Assembly (NCBI GenBank): GCA_963513935.1
Contig: OY740768.1
Location: forward strand, 18,971,177-19,035,176
Direction of reading: 5' to 3'
Source: Aphrophora alni
Lineage: Eukaryota; Arthropoda; Insecta; Hemiptera; Aphrophoridae
Length of the DNA stretch: 64,000 bases
Position 1 is the stretch's first letter. Each line of letters starts with the position of its first letter. The notes under the pieces are model-generated. The model was not told where the DNA came from. It ran no database searches and was given only the letters and a program-made list of their open reading frames with translations. Of the stretch, positions 12,925 through 24,166 are shown one piece after another. Both the position numbers and the translations under genes were made by a program.

Positions 12925-14103
12925 ATAATCATAATGTATAATGTATTACTGTTTTTTAAACACAATAAATACAAATGGCTGTTTAAATGATATACGCCTA
13001 TACATTTAAGTGATAGGATTTGTAAAGATGTGCGGAATGATTAGAAGAATTCTAAACATGATAGGATTCTGATGTGGCTAGAGGAAGGAGGGCCACAGGC
13101 TGCCAACTGGTTGATCGGGGAACACTTTAAGATAGTGGTTGGTCTGTTCGCAGGAGTACTGTTTCCAGCACACAGATCACAACTTAATGATCACGAGTTA
13201 TGGGTGCGGAGAATATTCTGGCTATGTTCTATCAGTGGTGTTCTACGCTACTGATATTGAAATTGAACAGTAGGAAATTCACACATGGACACTTGATGAT
13301 GTCACCAAGACCACGGGTAAGTTTGGGATGAGGTTTCTTTAGTACTTAGGTAGAATGTAAACCCGACTCAAAGTAAAGAATGTAATAGGTCAAACAAAAA
13401 CTTGTCGGTAATAAAATTTTTATAAAGAAAAATCTAAATCGTGAAACTATAATATAATTCTAGTATTTTAACATTAGCTATATAAAAACTAGTATTTTTA
13501 ACAATTAAAAGAAATTTCACTAAATTTATAAACGTACATAAAGGCATTCATTTATATTTATACAATTTCACACCTATAGGTATACATGTATTATGTTTAT
13601 CAATATTAATATAGACACACCACTTTTTATTGAATTTAAATACAAATTTCAACAATAAAATAAAATTGCTACCTTTCTTTTCTTGCAACGAAAAATAGCT
13701 TTCTAAAAAAATAACGATATTTTAAACTATGTTTTATCCCCTGGAAAAAATAATATAAAATAAAAACTTGGTTTAAAACAATTATTGTTTCAATAGTTTG
13801 TTTTTATTTAAAGTTATTTACATTTGTAAAGTAGTTTAATTTTGAACTCAACGCTTTAAAACAAATTCACAAAAGTTTTTTGTTTATTTTGGATTTGGAG
13901 TGAACGAGGGCATATACGTACACACCAATATAAAACTCAAATTCTGCTCACCAATATAGATGAAAGTCACATTGAGAATTATGAAATTGTTTCCAAATAA
14001 ATTTTTAACTAACTTAATTTTCACCCCCCACAAATTTAATAATTTTTTAGCACACCTAATTCACACAAAAATGAAATAGAGTCATTCGTACGGTCTGTTT
14101 TTG
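12925..14103. other. AT-rich stretch with one GC-richer, possibly repeat-derived island
   Basis: About 13,020-13,330 is GC-richer and locally open in two plus frames. One is a 60-codon ORF from 13,072. The other is a segment reading EYCFQHTDHN...YATDIEIEQ-stop from about 13,153. I cannot name either. Two competing open frames suggest a decayed repeat more than a gene. The remainder is AT-rich with nothing seen. Confidence 0.4.
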
Positions 14104-14117
14104 AAATAGTAGGGACA
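14104..14117. repeat. target-site duplication, left copy
   Basis: AAATAGTAGGGACA, identical to 14,577-14,590. The two copies flank the LINE fragment. Confidence 0.8.
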
Positions 14118-14576
14118 CTTGTTTGGGGGCATAGCCCCCCCAGAGCCAGAGCCCTCCTCCACCCCTGATGAGCAAGTCCTAGACTTATTTCATCAGGCCT
14201 CTGTGTTTCCCATTTCTTGATGTTCTTCCTATCCGACTTTCTTCCTGGACCTAATATTATGTCCTGTTTCTTGGACTATACCCAAAACAAGTGTCCCCTC
14301 ATCCCAATTTTCATTTGGGAATCATCGGCCTCCCTACCTTGTCACGTTCAGTTTCTCCTTACCACTCTCTCTATCTCTTCTTCTTACACATCCTTTTAAA
14401 TTCTCTAAACAGATCAACATTACTTATGCATACCCTTCTTTCAAATGTCACCTTCAGTTTTTTACACATCTCTACCATATCGCTCCTATCTTCCTCACCA
14501 TCTCTACATTCAAAAATTGCATGTCCTGCACTATCACTTTCTCCACAGCTTCTACATTCTTCTGTCTCTACCAAAT
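14118..14576 (-). mobile_element. 5'-truncated non-LTR retrotransposon (LINE) tail
   Basis: The minus strand starts at 14,576 inside the C-terminal region of a LINE ORF2 and runs through a short 3' UTR that ends in a G/C-rich hairpin (GGGGGGGCTATGCCCCC) with no poly(A). The insert is bounded exactly by 14-bp direct repeats, the expected mark of target-primed reverse transcription. The missing RT and endonuclease are explained by 5' truncation, which is usual for LINEs. Confidence 0.75.
14371..14574 (-). pseudogene. LINE ORF2 C-terminal zinc-binding segment
   Basis: The 67-codon frame contains ECRSCGESDSAGHAIFEC, a C-x2-C-x8-H-x4-C pattern typical of the extreme C terminus of I/R1/Jockey-type LINE ORF2 proteins, followed by a basic tail (FREFKRMCKKKR) and a stop. 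It is a truncated piece, because nothing upstream of the zinc motif is present. The assignment to a precise LINE clade is not possible from this length. Confidence 0.65.
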
Positions 14577-14590
14577 AAATAGTAGGGACA
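14577..14590. repeat. target-site duplication, right copy
   Basis: AAATAGTAGGGACA, matching 14,104-14,117 base for base. Confidence 0.8.
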
Positions 14591-16839
14591 GGTTCGATTT
14601 GAGTTTCAAGATGAGAACTAGTTGCTAGAACAATTACTTTTCACTAAAATTTTATTTTCGCTCCCATCTTGTAAGCGATCTGGTCCAACATCTAATCATT
14701 TTAATTATTATTCACGCCGCATCATAATCTAGATTTTGTATCATTAAACAACCTATTGTGAGATAATGATTGATAATTACTTTCAATCTTCTCTCACAAC
14801 CTTTAAGAGATTTTATCCAAATTGTAATTTTCTATGGAACCAAATATAAAACATTAAAATATTTATTTAATTAAAACATCAGTTTTTAGACAAATGTTGT
14901 CAAAAATACAACTAAATCGTTATGAAAATGTTTTAAATTATTTGTTTTAGATTTTTTTTAAACGCGGAAAATTATCGACAACTCTTCATGAAACCATACT
15001 TTCTATACTATACGGTTGTACTTGGACGGTAAAAACATTTTACTGTTGGATCACGTTTACTTTTTATAAAAGAGTGTTTCTATTCTTTTGAAATTTAAAA
15101 GTGAAGGACAGTTAGAAGATTACCATGTTAACATAATGATAGACTTGAGTAAATATTTGACATCTCGTAAAGCCAAGGTCGGCGTGAGACACATTATGAA
15201 GATCATTCATTAGATGATAACACCTCCCCTCCTTCGTGGATCACAAATCGGCTACGCATGATTCCAACAACCACGTTCCTTTTAAATAAACAATCAATAT
15301 TGTGATAAAGAACGTAGAAGAGAGAGGGAAATATAGGGACACGCCTTAAGAAGCGACAGTGAGGCGTCCACGCTCGATCGATGGCCCACATTCAGTCTAC
15401 GGCCCATTCTGGAACCAGTTCAAACCGGACCTTCACCTGGCAACCCTTTTAGACAGTGTGGCATTTAAAGTACAGCCTGCGATCAATAACTGGGCATAGA
15501 AAGTAAACAATAATACGCAATCAAGAGGAAATAAATAACCTCTCGAGAATAGGGGTTCAATAGTTTTCACTAAACAGTACACATGCCATGTTTTTCGTTT
15601 AAACACATAATTAATTTAGTGCTTAATTTAATATATAGTTAAAAGTTAACTTCTAGTGTGGAGTTATTGTTTTAATAACTTATAACTGTTATTATTGTTC
15701 ATCTTAATTCCGAAAAAATCAATCAGTTTTTATAAGAGGCTATGCATATTAGATTGTAAACGGATTTTGATTATTTTATACAGAAAAATAAATAATACTA
15801 GTACTTATTAATAAATAACTGGTTATTGTTGGTACTTTTTCCTTAAATCAAATTAATTAAAGTGATTTCATTTTATTACATTATGTAATATTATAATGAT
15901 TAAAAAGTCAACTGTTTTATAAAACATTTAAACTCTGATCGAAAATAAAAGTTGTACATGATACGACATCAGATGTAATGCTGGAAATATTAACAACATT
16001 AACCAATATTTTTTCATCCACTAATTTGGTTTTCATCTATAGTGTGAGAAAACCTTGATTTCACATACTGTATTAGTATGTAGTTTTTCCAATATTTAAT
16101 TTGTTTTTTAATAATTTCAAAATACAAAGTTTCTAAAAACGATACTTTATTTCAAACGATTCGGCAAGTTTAGAAAATAAATTAAAGTTAGAAAAAATCT
16201 AGCTCAATTTGAAAAGATACATTGTATGTTAGTTTATATTTAAAACCACGGTATATTCGTAGTACACAGAATGATATTAAAAAAAAGAACAATTGATCAA
16301 AAATATCATTGTAGGCATTTAAATATACAAACAATAATTAAGTATTAACAAAAACATAATTAAATTCTGATAAAAAAAAGTTATCACAACATTATTTTTA
16401 AAGCAACAGTTTTGGATGAAATGCGATGTAAGATCACTCCAAATTTATAAACGCGATTGCAGCCAAAGATGTTCTAAATTTTCCTATCGAGATCAAAAAA
16501 TTTCATAACTTTTTTAATTCTTGTACTGAAATTTTAAAAAAATTAAAGAGGCAGGATTTTAGTTTTGTAAATATTTCGATGACAATTATGAACACGAAAA
16601 ATCCTTATGTTTCTAAATTCTATGGAATATATTTTTCTATAAGAATGTGGTATTATTCTCCATTGAATATATGTTCTCTAAGAAAAATTACCTTTTTATT
16701 TAAAAATTGCACTATATAGTTAATCTAAAATTCCACGTTCATATTCAAAGATACTTTTGTATCTTTTCATAAGCAATTTTAATCAAAAACATAAGTTGAT
16801 TTTACCTTGTTAGGTTGAAAATAGTACTTTTTATTTTGT
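14591..16839. other. AT-rich stretch with a GC-richer island
   Basis: About 15,170-15,500 is GC-richer with several CpGs (for example cgctcgatcgatggccc). It could be a promoter or an old repeat. No product is recognisable. The remainder shows nothing supportable. Confidence 0.4.
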
Positions 16840-17410
16840 ACATTTACTATAGCAAAACCACATGTTTCGCATAATAAAGGTGTCATCTTCACGCTAGCTA
16901 TGTTTGATTTTCTCCATGTTGTTTAAAGGGGAAAAACCTCTCGGTCTCCATTGCCTTTTAAAAGAACACAAAAAGACCCCCTGGCACTCGAGTATTCTAA
17001 TAACGTCATGGTCGTAAAAGAATAAGAATATGTAAAGAGAGACCTGACAGAAAATATTAAAGAGAGGGCTCTAACCCAAGAATGCATGAAAAAGTATAGA
17101 TCCAGCTATCTCCTTCGGGATTGCCGAGCCCGTAGTTCTAGAATTACGAGCCTCGATGATAGCTAAGTTCGAATAACCATTATATATTACATTTAACACA
17201 CGACACATATTATTTTTTAGTTAAAATAATGTAGCTATTGTGTGTTTTAGTTTTTAATAATTGTGCTATCGACGTGTTCTTAGGTACTAATATGTGTTGT
17301 TTTAAATGTTGTCATGCGAAATGTGTAAAGGTTATTATCGACATAGCTAGCTTGAAGATGCCACCTGTAAATGTACGAAAGATGTTGTTACAATAGACAC
17401 AGAACGTTCT
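16840..17410. mobile_element. Penelope-like tail repeats in inverted orientation (copies 4 and 5) around a 0.45-kb spacer
   Basis: At 16,863-16,892 the minus strand reads GTGAAGATGACACC...GCGAAAC. At 17,352-17,380 the plus strand reads TTGAAGATGCCACC...ACGAAA. They share flanking context in inverted order (gctagctatg against catagctagc), so they form diverged inverted termini. The spacer includes an 18-bp near-palindrome CGTAGTTCTAGAATTACG near 17,131 and no coding frame. Confidence 0.5.
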
Positions 17411-17959
17411 AAAAATCTGTTTTAGAATCTATAAAGTATTATTAAATATTTATTATAAAACCATGTAATAGAAAGGTAAAGCTTTCCTTTTTTATTTGTT
17501 TTATTCGTGTACACCTATTTTTATAAAAGAAATTATCGTTTTCGAGGTTGATATCTGAGAATGTTTGTCTATTTTAGCTTGGCTGATTACGATTTTTTTG
17601 GAAATTCGTACAAATCTTAAATATCATTATTTAAAATCGATTGCTCCCAAAAAAAAATTGTAATACTATTTTTGTACAGAATTTAATACTCCTTAATGTG
17701 TTGCCCATCTTTACAAAAATATTTAGTGGAAAAATAAATTTAAATTTTTTAAATTTTACAAAACAACAAGAATCATTTCAAAATTACTGAACTACGATTA
17801 GAAAATTTTGATTAGTAAAAATACAACATGAAGAAACGATTGTTCGAAAGATAATTTAATGTATGAAGATAGTAAATTAAGTTATTTTTTTATTGAAAAG
17901 TTTAAAAACGTATTGTGAATTATATTTAATGTAACAGTAGATATTTCTTGTTGAAACTC
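17411..17959. other. AT-rich non-coding stretch
   Basis: Nothing recognisable on either strand. Confidence 0.6.
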
Positions 17960-18625
17960 CATATTATAGGATTAAATAAAGCACTAAAGTATATAAATGA
18001 TCTAAAATGGTTTCACCTTGCGGCATCTTTTGCGGCATCTTCGGGCAACTGATAATTAACAAGTTTTGACAACTATTTATAAATACACAAGGAACAGGAA
18101 ACTGAAGTACAATAAAGACAATGAAGACAAGAGAAGGGGTTTTGGGAATGACCTAGCAGGTAGAGGAGGGTTACTGAACTAAGTTAACGATGGGTCTTAG
18201 AAGGGGTGAAGAGTTTAATACAATTTGGTCATTTAAGTTAAAAGTAGGCCTAAGTAAAATTGATCTATTAATTTATAAATTATTTAATCTATTGCTTTTG
18301 TTTTCAATATGTAAAAGTTTAACATTCAGTTTATGACCTGAGTACAAAAGGTGGTTAGCAAAGTTATAGTTTCTATAGGAATGTTTCCAGTTATTTACAT
18401 GTTCTTTAATCCTAACTTTGATAGATCTACCTCATTGACTTTAGATGTACTCAGAGTCACAATCTTGACAAGATATTTTATAAACTCCACTATTTTCTAA
18501 CATTTATTTTTTATCTTTATTATTAACCAATATTATGTTTCCTAGATTTTTCGTCGCAAAGCAAAACAATTGGAGCTCATTTACGTTATTACTTTAGTGC
18601 TTTATTTATTCCTATATTATTCTGA
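17960..18625 (-). mobile_element. Penelope-like element fragment with inverted ends
   Basis: The core encodes a broken GIY-YIG endonuclease domain and the downstream C-terminal region on the minus strand. It ends in a tail CCGAAGATGCCGCAAAAG...GGTGAAACC (18,010-18,044, copy 6 of the tail motif). The outer about 33 bp (tataggattaaataaagcacta at about 17,968 and tagtgctttatttattccta at about 18,596) are inverted copies of each other. Penelope-like elements are known for terminal repeats that may be inverted. The reverse transcriptase is absent. Confidence 0.65.
18328..18580 (-). pseudogene. Penelope-like GIY-YIG endonuclease domain, broken
   Basis: Translation of the minus strand gives, in order, TKNLGNIILVNNKDKK, a stop, ENSGVYKISCQDCDSEYI, a stop, then GRSIKVRIKEH, NNWKHSYRNYNFANHLL and YSGHKL. 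GVYKI and YI correspond to the GIY and YIG strands. GRSIKVRIKEH is the conserved Arg-rich helix and the later His is in the expected place. There are at least three in-frame stops, so it is dead. Known members cut DNA for target-primed insertion of the element. Confidence 0.7.
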
Positions 18626-18947
18626 ATTAGTCAAATAAATTGTTTCATTTGATTTACATCCATAAGCTGCGTGGTTTGTAATCAATTTTAATAGTAAAGT
18701 TTATCTCGAAATAACACGAAAGTGAAACAATTTAGTGTTGTGTGAGATAGTTTATATGAACAAAACAAGACTGACGTTCTTACAAGTACATTTCATCACG
18801 TGAGGTAACGATACTAAGTGTAATAAAGTATTGCCAAGTTAGAAATGCATTATATAAATAGTAAAGGCTGCATGTTGGCAAGACAATTAGACTAGAGGTA
18901 AAGGAATGGTGTTTTGCGTCAACACAGTTTCAAGGCAACATACTGAG

Positions 18948-18948
<1 letters not shown>

Positions 18949-19018
<70 letters not shown>
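18949..19018. repeat. (TA)n microsatellite
   Basis: About 35 TA units. Confidence 0.95.
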
Positions 19019-19020
<2 letters not shown>

Positions 19021-19174
19021 CGTTTAATTGCGGTACTTTTCCACTAACCACAGTCAGGTTTATGATATCTTAGAAAATACAATTAATTATTGTTGGACAA
19101 TTTATTTATATCCGTTATGAAAATAAAATAAAAAATACTAATAATAAAATAGATTATATATTATAAATAAATAA

Positions 19175-19178
<4 letters not shown>

Positions 19179-19215
<37 letters not shown>
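19179..19215. repeat. (TA)n microsatellite
   Basis: About 18 units following an AAAT tract. Confidence 0.9.
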
Positions 19216-19218
<3 letters not shown>

Positions 19219-20650
19219 CCGACCATTTAATCATGGGCACATTGGTATCTCGTAAACATTTGATTCTTGGAAAACCTTTTTCATGTAATTAAAAAATCTG
19301 TTTTGTAAATTTTGAAAATGACTACAATGCAACATTAAAATTTCTCATAGAAATTCCATTTTTATGGTGATTTCGATTTTACCCCATTTGAAGACATTTT
19401 GTAGTATTTTTTGATAAAATTGCTCTTTTACGAGTTAAGGGCGTTTATACAGTCGAAATTTTGAAATTTGTTAAATTTTTTTAGAGACGATTTTTGGTAC
19501 TTTCTATTGTTGCATAAAGATAAAAATTTAATTAGCAATAGTCTAGAAAGTGAAAATACCAATGACTAAAACTAATATAACTAATTTCTGGAAAATTTGA
19601 CTAATTTAATTCCTCACTCATGCTTATAATTACAACAGATTTGAGTTAGATATTATTTACACAGATTTAATATTTTAATTTTAGTTGTACATTGGTATTT
19701 ACACTTTCTAGATTAGGCATTATTAAATTTTAAATATGATGCAACAATGGGAAGTAAGGAAAATGGTTTTCCAAAAATGCATCGAAATTTAAATTTTCTA
19801 AAACTCAAACTCCCTTAAGTCCTAAACGAGTGAGTTTACCACGAAATTCCCAAATACAAAAGTACGAAGAGAAAAAAATAAAAATAATAAAAAAAAAAAA
19901 AATAAATAAAAAAAAAAAAAAATTTAGCGGTCTCTATTAGGAATATTAGTTAGTTGCAATATTGGAAATTGTCGACCATTTCAAAGTTTGCTAAACTGAT
20001 TCTTAAATTCCTTGAAAAAGTAACGAAAATGCAATGTTTTTCGCAGGAATAATAGTGCCCGCAATAAAATTATCACCTGTATAAACAGGATGTAAATAAA
20101 GTCTGGATAATATTCCAGTTATTAAAATTTACATACATAGAAATTATAAAATTGGGAATCCGCGATTGTTCCCGGTTAAGTATAAGATGTGGGATTGTTC
20201 AATCTTTTAAATAGTTCGTATTAAAAAGAAGAATACAATTAATGTTTAATTTAATGTTATAAAAGTTATGATGAACTTGTAATAATTCAGGGATAGGTTG
20301 ATGGTTCCAAAATAAGAAGAAAAAAAGTATGCCTATGAATATATGTCCGAAAATCCGTTGTCATCCGTCTATTCCTTTGTGTTTTCTCCAAACAAATATT
20401 TGATTTTGGGAATTAATACTATATAAGTCCAGATTTATTATACTCAGTTTTTTTATCAATGTTACTTTTTGTATACCCAAAACTCAAACTTTATTTTTTA
20501 TACTTTCAAAATGAAAATTTTTAATTTAAAGAAACAAAAAAAAGATACTAAACTTAATGCTATGAAGATATAGGTCAAATGATAATCAAGTTATTGATAA
20601 AAAGGAGTAACTTGTATCCTGAACTTCTGGTTGTTGTAGTTAATTATTAC

Positions 20651-22146
20651 AAAGGGCACTCTGGAACGGAAAATATAAAATTTTTGACATTTTTGGGATT
20701 TTATTGATTCTTATTCCTTGCAATATTACCTTTAAAATGATGTATAATACATATATGTTACAGTTATATTTCATTTTGAAAAAATTGATTATATAAGGTG
20801 ATGTACGCTACCATGGAAACAAAAAATCGAGTTCTGTCATGACATCACTCAATTTTCATCGTTATAAATGATACACAGATTACCTGGGTGATGGTGATTC
20901 TGCTACTTATAAGTCAGTATTTGATAGCAAACCTTGTGAGGATTGTGACATAAATAAACTTGAATGCATTGGTCACATCCAAAAACGCAAAGGAACTAGG
21001 TTACGGAAACTGAAGTCAACGAAAAAAGGAAAACTATCAGATGGGAAACCGCTTTCCTAAAAAAAAACCGTCTAACTGACTTGGCAATTCAAAAGATTCA
21101 ATTGTTTTATGGATTATCAATAAGAAGGAATACAAAAAGTGAGAAAGACATGCAGCAAGCTGTATGGGCTACATTCTTCCATATTCAGTCTAACAACGAG
21201 AACCCGACGCATCAATTATGCCCATCCGGAGACGACACTGACTTGGTGTAAATACAAGAAATCCATGGTTTCGGGTCTCGCATATGACCATTCAAAACAT
21301 TTTCAATAAAGCCAATATTTGAACTGGTCTTTTTCTGATTCAGTTCTTCTAAAGAAATTTTTGAAAGGGAAGTCACAGAACCCTAACGAATCACTCTATA
21401 ATTTGATATGGTCACGTCTCCCGGGGGAAAAAACATTTGTAGGATTCTCCATTTTGAATTTTGGAGTGTCCGAAGCTGTATTATCTTTCAATAATGGATA
21501 TGTCTCCAAGGCAAAGGTGTTGGAACATCTAGGGCTTCAAGTTGGAAAAAATCTTGTGAAGGCAATGGAAATTTCGATCGCAAACGAGTCTATAAAGCAG
21601 AGAAGGCGATGAGTGAACTCGAGAAGAAAATAAGAATTTAGAGAACAATGGCTAAAAGAAACTTGGAAGACTAATATGTAAAGCTAGAAGACCCAGACAA
21701 CCCCTCATACAGTGCTGGTGGCCAATAAAACTGGTGTGATTGTACTTTAAAACTTGTATATCTTATTTTGTTAATATCCGAAAGTTAACATTTTTTGACT
21801 TTCACTACATATATCTCAAAAACCGCTCAATATATCTTGTTGAAATTTTTACTGTGGTTTTATAACTACCAAACAAAGTTCCTAACACAATGATTTATAA
21901 ATATGATATATAGATACAAAATAAAAATATATTTTCTTTAAAAAATTTGAAAATTTTAAATAATAATAAGTAAAATTTAATAATTTTTTTTCATAAACTT
22001 GTAAAACCATAATCTCGTGTTAGGAACTAGGCAAAAGGCTGATCTTTAAAACAAAACAAAAATTAGAACAATATCTCAAATAGAAAAAAAGTTATGTGTA
22101 TTATAGCTAGCATTGAGTTTAAATGGAGTCCGGAGTGCCCTTTTAA
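20651..22146 (+). mobile_element. decayed Mutator-like DNA transposon with TIR-like ends
   Basis: The left end AAAGGGCACTCTGGAAC (20,651) and the reverse complement of the right end, AAAGGGCACTCCGGACT (ending about 22,143), match at most positions, giving short terminal inverted repeats about 1.5 kb apart. Between them lies a plus-strand relic of an insect Mutator-like transposase. I could not find a convincing target-site duplication, so the exact ends are uncertain. Confidence 0.6.
20869..21728 (+). pseudogene. Mutator-like transposase (PF20700-type) pseudogene
   Basis: Successive plus-strand frames give YLGDGDSATYKSV with the conserved Asp motif, LECIGHIQKRKGTRLRKLK, then RLTDLAIQKIQLFYGLSIR, QQAVWATFFHIQS and LCPSGDD/WCKYKKS. 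The open segment 21,319-21,612 follows (LLKKFLKGKSQNPNESL, IWSRLPGEKTFVGF, FNNGY), then VYKAEKAMSELEKK and PSYSAGG near the C terminus. This order is that of the Mutator-like domain common in hemipteran and other insect genomes. At least four stops and frameshifts make it inactive. Plus-strand orientation runs from the left TIR to the right TIR. Confidence 0.7.
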
Positions 22147-22454
22147 AAAAATCAATAACATTGTTATCCTTTTATTTATAGTAAAAATAATGATATTGTC
22201 ATGTATAATAATTAAAAAAACAATACAATTTTGGCTCTTGTATTTTTGGTGTTTTATCTTCTTTGTTTTGTATAAAAGCAACGGTCTAACGACTTACATT
22301 TTTTGTTATATTGGTGAAAGGTTACTATAAAATTTAGACTTAATATTCTAACCATTAAAAAATTAATAAGAAGAAAAAAATGTAATTTTCTTTAATATTG
22401 AGATTTTCTGTGGCAGGTAGGTTGTTATAAAAGAGCAATAATCAATAAACGTTT

Positions 22455-22509
<55 letters not shown>
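22147..22509. other. AT-rich stretch ending in a TA array
   Basis: AT-rich with no gene. The (TA)n at about 22,458-22,509 abuts the solo LTR. Confidence 0.6.
22458..22509. repeat. (TA)n microsatellite, left flank of the solo LTR
   Basis: About 26 TA units. A second TA array continues immediately on the other side of the solo LTR (24,130), so the LTR probably landed inside one array. Confidence 0.9.
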
Positions 22510-22512
<3 letters not shown>

Positions 22513-24124
22513 AACGATATCATGATCTCAACTAAATAAAACATCGCAATCATGAAATCTAATAATAAAATAATTAAAATAACTTGTATAAAATAATAAA
22601 TATGGAAAATATAGAACAATGTTAAACAAATGAAGGGAGACGGCAGCTGCCGCCTGCAGTTAAAAAATGTACGTGTTAAGTTACAATAGAGCTAGGATTT
22701 CAAGAACCTTGAAGCAAACACGTGTGAACAGTAACGGAATTCTTGGGGTAGCAGAGTTTTTTTTACTAAAAAAGAGAAATCAAGGGAAAGCCAGCATCTT
22801 AACGGTACTTCAGAAAAAAACACAAAAACGCAAGGAGAAAGTGGGTCGGCCAATCGAAGGCGTTCTCAAGCTTAAAAACACAACGGAAAGATTTAAAAAC
22901 AACAACTAGAAATCGAGAAAGAACACATGTAGAGAAAGTTAGTAAAAATCCACGAATCAGCGAAAACCAGTGCTCGAGAGAAGGAGTCTTAAAAAATAGT
23001 TTCTTAAGGGAGTCTTACAAGGGTCGCCGAGACGTAAGGTTGTGGGCACAGCTAGTCTGCTGGTGTTCCATAGAATTGTTTTAACAGCAATTAAGGGACT
23101 AGAAGTCTCTTTGTTATTGAAAGGTTTGATAAGTTTTAATTTAAAGTAGAGTCAAGGGAAAGGAAGATTTAAGTAATAATAGGAAGTACAGATTTGGAGT
23201 TTTGTGGAGTTTTCTTTGAAAAGCAGATCGAGAAAGGAGTTTCAATTTATCAGAGCCAAAAGGATTTCATTCATCGCAGAAAGAAGCTGGAAATTGGAAC
23301 AACTTCAGGGAGGGAGAGAAAGCGTTATCACCAAAGAAGAAAGTGTTTTAAGCAGTGTGGTGTCTTTTTAATAAAAGAGTAAATTAAAGTTTATGTGTAG
23401 TGGAATAGTGCAAATCGACCGATCAGAAGGACCAGCAAATTGATAAGTACCAAACAAATAGTATAATTATTAAATTCATTTAAATTCTACTTCACTTTCA
23501 ATTGAGCCATTAAAAGACCTATGACCCGAGATTAAGAGATTTTGTTGTTTTAAATAAATTTAAACACTGAGCTAGCCCAAGATTTAAAAAAGATAATAAA
23601 TGTTAATATAAAGAAAAGTAATAATTAAAATTGTAAAGAAATATATTAAAATCAAAGGGAACTAATAATTTGCAGATTCAAGTTTTAACAGTTGTTAAAA
23701 TAAAGTAATTTTTGTATTTTTAAATGTCTATTATAAATGAATTAAAATTAAGGAATGAATGAGGAATAAATGGTTTTTAGTTAAGTAAGAATTGATATTC
23801 ATGTACGTGTTCATTGTTTGTAGTAATTTATTCAAGGATAAATTAAAAGAAAGAGTTTTTATCAAGGTAAACGTTGTTTGTCAATGAGTTCATAATTATA
23901 AATTGTTCTTTTTAGTAGAGTTTAAAATAATTAAAAGATAACAACTTCATTGTTATAATTGGCACTAAAAAGTGTGGCTAATAAGTAAATGAGAAGGTTA
24001 ATTAAAAGTAAATTAAAATAACATAGCAAAGCTTGACGTTTCTAATGTTATATTTGGTCGCACAACGTGTGGCTTGAAAAATTAAATTATATTAAATAAA
24101 AACAAATATATAGCATTGCAAATG

Positions 24125-24129
<5 letters not shown>
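22510..24129 (+). mobile_element. diverged solo LTR of the same Ty3/gypsy lineage
   Basis: Several landmarks match the LTR at 25.35-30.97 kb read on its coding strand, in the same order. The start TGTAACGATATC aligns with TATAACGATATC. A middle block (TTCATTCATCGCAGAAAG near 23,268) aligns with AATTCATCGCCAGTGG. TTCACTTTCAATTGAGCCAT (near 23,491) aligns with TTCACTTTAATTGAGCCAT. GTTATATTTGGTCGCACAAC (24,048) aligns with GTTATATTTGGCGCACCAAC. Both end in GTTATA. Length is 1,620 bp against 1,742. No interior or second LTR is present. Orientation is opposite to the young element. Short ORFs inside it are not considered real. Confidence 0.75.

Positions 24130-24163
<34 letters not shown>
24130..24163. 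repeat. (TA)n microsatellite, right flank of the solo LTR
   Basis: About 17 TA units directly abutting the GTTATA end of the solo LTR. Confidence 0.9.

Positions 24164-24166
<3 letters not shown>

Larger units (their letters stand above)
18626..20650. other. AT-rich stretch with two TA microsatellites
   Basis: It contains (TA)n at about 18,949-19,018 and 19,179-19,215 and an A-rich tract at about 19,876-19,922. No coding frame is supportable. Confidence 0.6.

Noticed and set aside
13072..13254. 60-codon ORF as a real gene
   Set aside because: A second frame over the same DNA is equally open, and neither resembles a known family. A decayed repeat is more likely.
16860..17180. rRNA-like or structured RNA near 17,100-17,160
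   Set aside because: An 18-bp near-palindrome and a 7-bp stem exist, but I find no match to a known RNA family.
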